Part shown: in pieces, positions 61,948 to 64,000 of the stretch
How the letters are laid out: each line of letters opens with the position of its first letter
How positions within the stretch are numbered: position 1 is the first letter of the stretch
DNA from: JBOFDK01 sp051646925
GTDB lineage: Bacteria > Bacillota > Clostridia > Lachnospirales > Cellulosilyticaceae
Length of the DNA: 64,000 nt
Assembly: GCA_051646925.1 (NCBI GenBank)
Contig: JBOFDK010000110.1
Coordinates: 11,171-75,170 of the forward strand
Direction: 5' to 3'
Made by a program: the position numbers and the translations under genes
The notes under the pieces: model-generated
Told to the model about the DNA's origin: nothing
The model's database searches: none
Seen by the model: the letters and a program-made list of their open reading frames with translations, nothing else

Positions 61948-62908
61948 GGAAGTTATTGCTAATGAGAAAAAAATGCTCGTAGCATATAGTATAAATACGA
62001 TAATCCTAATAATAATTTTTAATCTTATGATAGAAAAAGCAAGTATTTTATATCCAGTTTCAGTAAGTTTATATATTTTAATATTTTACCTAATAAGCAA
62101 AATATATGAGCAGCATAGAAAAAAAAGTATATTAGAAGTATTAAAAATAAATAATGAAATAACATATGAACAGCAAAAAAGAATAGATCCAATTGTTTTT
62201 AAAATAATTCAAGAGATGCATTATTATTACAAGGAAGAATTAGATCAAATTCGTAATAAAGCAAAAGAAAAAGATATATTATTTTCTAAATTTGCGCACA
62301 ACATGAAAACATCAGTAGCGGTTATAAAGCTTGCGGTTGAAGTACAAAATGAAAAAGCAATAGAAGACATTCAGATGGAAAATATGAATCAAGGAAAATA
62401 TTTAGAAGAAATGTTAAATGTATTACGATTTGAAGAATTTAGTAATGATTATATACCACAATGCGTGGATGTAGTAGAACTGACGGAAAAATTAATTAGT
62501 AGTAAAAGACGAGATTTTATTTACAGCGGAATATATCCTAAAATATATGGAACTTCATGTGAAGTATATACAGACCCGAAATGGTGTAGTTATATTATTT
62601 GGCAAGTATTATCAAACGCTATAAAATACAGTTATAAAAATAGTTATATAACACTAACTATAAGGCAAGAAGAAGGTAGAGTTATTTTGGAGATAAAAGA
62701 CGAAGGAATAGGAATACCAGAAGATGAGTTAGAACGTGTATTTGAGATGTTTTACACAGGAAGAAATGGACGAACAACGACGCAGGGAACTGGTATTGGG
62801 CTTGCAATGGTCAAAAAAATTAGTTCGAAGTTAGGACATGAAGTTTTAATTCAATCTGAAGTAGGAAAAGGAACGACATTTACAATAAGATTTCTTACAT
62901 CGGTGTAA
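61925..62908 (+). CDS. BceS-like intramembrane-sensing histidine kinase
   Basis: 327 aa. Two N-terminal membrane helices with almost no extracellular loop (~19-36 and ~42-60), as in BceS/GraS kinases, which sense via the transporter. H-box SKFAHNMKTSVAVIKLA is a divergent form (the usual Asp/Glu after the His is Asn). The HATPase has N box IIWQVLSNAIKYSY, DEGIGIP and GTGIGLAMVKKI. The start overlaps the regulator gene by 23 bp. Confidence 0.9.
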   Translation: MYLILLFREVIANEKKMLVAYSINTIILIIIFNLMIEKASILYPVSVSLYILIFYLISKIYEQHRKKSILEVLKINNEITYEQQKRIDPIVFKIIQEMHYYYKEELDQIRNKAKEKDILFSKFAHNMKTSVAVIKLAVEVQNEKAIEDIQMENMNQGKYLEEMLNVLRFEEFSNDYIPQCVDVVELTEKLISSKRRDFIYSGIYPKIYGTSCEVYTDPKWCSYIIWQVLSNAIKYSYKNSYITLTIRQEEGRVILEIKDEGIGIPEDELERVFEMFYTGRNGRTTTQGTGIGLAMVKKISSKLGHEVLIQSEVGKGTTFTIRFLTSV

Positions 62909-62926
62909 GAAAAGTGTAAGTATAAT
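62903..62926 (+). promoter_or_regulatory. BceR-type operator and promoter of the ABC transporter
   Basis: GTGTAAG-AAAA-GTGTAAG is a direct repeat with an 11-bp period (62903-62909, 62914-62920), immediately followed by TATAAT (62921-62926). The repeats occupy the -35 position, as expected for activation by a bound OmpR-type dimer. Confidence 0.7.
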
Positions 62927-62991
62927 CGATGTACTAAAAAAAAATCATTTATTATAATAAAGATAAAATAATAAATGGTAGGAGAGATGAA

Positions 62992-63747
62992 ATGAATCAA
63001 ATTATAACAACAGATAATTTAACAAAAATATATGGGACATTTAAAGGAGCAAAAGAAGTAACGGCAATAAAAGATATAAATTTAAGTATAAAAAAAGGTG
63101 ATTTTGTTGGGATAATGGGGCCAAGTGGTTCGGGTAAAACAACATTATTAAATATACTATCAGGTTTAGACAAAGCGACATCTGGGACAATTGAAATTGA
63201 AAAAAGTAATATGACAAAAATGAGTAAAGATGAGTTAATTTTATACAGGCGAAAAAACATAGGATATATTTTTCAAGATTTTAATTTGATGGACTCACTA
63301 ACAGTAAAAGAAAATATAGGATTACCACTAATTTTAGACCATATAGCCCCAAAAATAATAGATGAAAAAGTAAATACACTAATGAAGTTTTTTGATATAG
63401 AAGATTTATCAGACAAATATCCATATCATATATCAGGAGGACAAAAGCAGAGAGTTGCAGCGGCTAGGGCGCTTGTAAACGACCCTGTAGTTTGTTTTGC
63501 AGATGAGCCAACAGGAAATTTAGATTCAAAATCATCTAAAAATGTCATGAATATGTTAACAAAGATGAACAAAGAAAAGATGGCTACAATTTTGATGGTA
63601 ACACATGATGCATTTGCGGCGTCATATTGCAAAAGAATAATATTTATAAAAGATGGAGAAATTCATTTTGAAATTAAAAGTAGTGGAGATAGAAAAGAAT
63701 TTTTTGATAAAATATTAGAAGCGCAAAGTATATTGGGAGGGGAATAG
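62992..63747 (+). CDS. BceA-like ABC transporter ATP-binding protein
   Basis: 251 aa MacB/BceA-type ATPase. Walker A GPSGSGKTTLLN, Q loop FQDFNLMDSLT, signature ISGGQKQRVAAARAL, Walker B VCFADEPTGNLDS, His in VTHDAFAA. Normally followed by a ten-helix BceB permease that detoxifies lantibiotics or bacitracin. Here an IS607-like gene starts 85 bp after the stop; only a 15-codon frame (63756-63800, MKPCRSLYKFIDFI) lies between. Confidence 0.93.
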   Translation: MNQIITTDNLTKIYGTFKGAKEVTAIKDINLSIKKGDFVGIMGPSGSGKTTLLNILSGLDKATSGTIEIEKSNMTKMSKDELILYRRKNIGYIFQDFNLMDSLTVKENIGLPLILDHIAPKIIDEKVNTLMKFFDIEDLSDKYPYHISGGQKQRVAAARALVNDPVVCFADEPTGNLDSKSSKNVMNMLTKMNKEKMATILMVTHDAFAASYCKRIIFIKDGEIHFEIKSSGDRKEFFDKILEAQSILGGE

Positions 63748-63832
63748 TTGTTAATGAAACCTTGTAGAAGTTTGTATAAATTTATTGATTTTATATAACG
63801 CTCGTATTGTTATAAGTCAAGAGGTGATAAAT

Positions 63833-64000
63833 ATGAAATATTATTCTATAGGAGATTTTGAAAGTCTAATAGGCAAAAACCCACAAACATTAAGAGAATG
63901 GGACAAAAAAGATATTCTTAAACCACATCATGTAGCCCCAACAGGTTATAGATATTATTCGCAAGAACAACTTAATCATTTTTTAGGCATTCAGAGCAAA
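63833..64000 (+). CDS. tnpA: IS607-type serine transposase, N-terminus (cut by window end)
   Basis: The visible 56 residues read YYSIGDFESLIGKNPQTLREWDKKDILKPHHVAPTGYRYYSQEQL, the MerR-like HTH that begins IS607-family serine recombinases. The catalytic domain, and any tnpB, lie beyond the window. GAGGTGATAA precedes the ATG. Confidence 0.8.
   Translation, partial: MKYYSIGDFESLIGKNPQTLREWDKKDILKPHHVAPTGYRYYSQEQLNHFLGIQSK

Overview
The window is low-GC DNA (mostly A/T-ending codons, AGGAGG-type ribosome binding sites, TTGACA/TATAAT promoters). RecU, WalJ, YhaM, MutS2, a PyrR-type leader, class 1B PyrD with PyrK, and Bce/lantibiotic-type ABC modules point to a Gram-positive Bacillota, most likely a clostridium of the Lachnospirales. 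No rRNA gene allows a firmer placement.

1-31,114 is ordinary chromosome. It holds an SDR fragment, a small membrane protein, an RluA pseudouridine synthase, RecU, a GH26-like surface protein, WalJ and a CorA-like protein. Next come a D-aminopeptidase and cobC-cobS-cobT. A complete-looking pyrimidine operon follows (pyrB-pyrC-pyrF-carA-carB-pyrK-pyrD, without pyrE or pyrR) with an attenuator leader. Then come an FMN-binding lipoprotein, TrmL, an NlpC/P60 hydrolase, MutS2, a two-component system with HtrA, YhaM, a two-gene Cas4-like nuclease, and RlmD.

31,118-about 60,775 is an accessory island that starts 3 bp after the rlmD stop codon with a large serine recombinase. It is modular. Five direct copies (R1-R5) of a ~120-160 bp repeat carrying a strong terminator separate gene cassettes of different origin. 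Cassette A has the recombinase, small ORFs, a SAP-domain protein, a dead IS200 and a five-gene GTPase-centred conflict system (metallophosphoesterase, GASH-like helical protein, two GTPases, GAP1). Cassette B has a lantibiotic/bacitracin-type regulator-ABC-kinase set plus AbiF with its upstream small RNA. Cassette C has a radical SAM protein, a WYL regulator and a GyrI-like protein. Cassette D has a DJ-1/PfpI protein and a WYL regulator. Cassette E has a second three-gene ABC set with its own two-component system, a conserved HTH-like hypothetical, and a retropepsin-like protease with two small partners. Several genes are broken (IS200 tnpA, a second serine recombinase, a small-gene pseudogene, a protease fragment), as expected in a region of repeated gain and loss.

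60,855-64,000 looks like backbone again: a membrane protein, a BceRS-like two-component system and a BceA-like ATPase. The partner permease is absent where expected; an IS607-type recombinase gene begins there and runs off the window.

The best candidates for further work are the GAP1/double-GTPase system, the repeat-bounded island, the split membrane-tethered Cas4-like nuclease, and the pyr leader, where an ORF reads through the attenuator.
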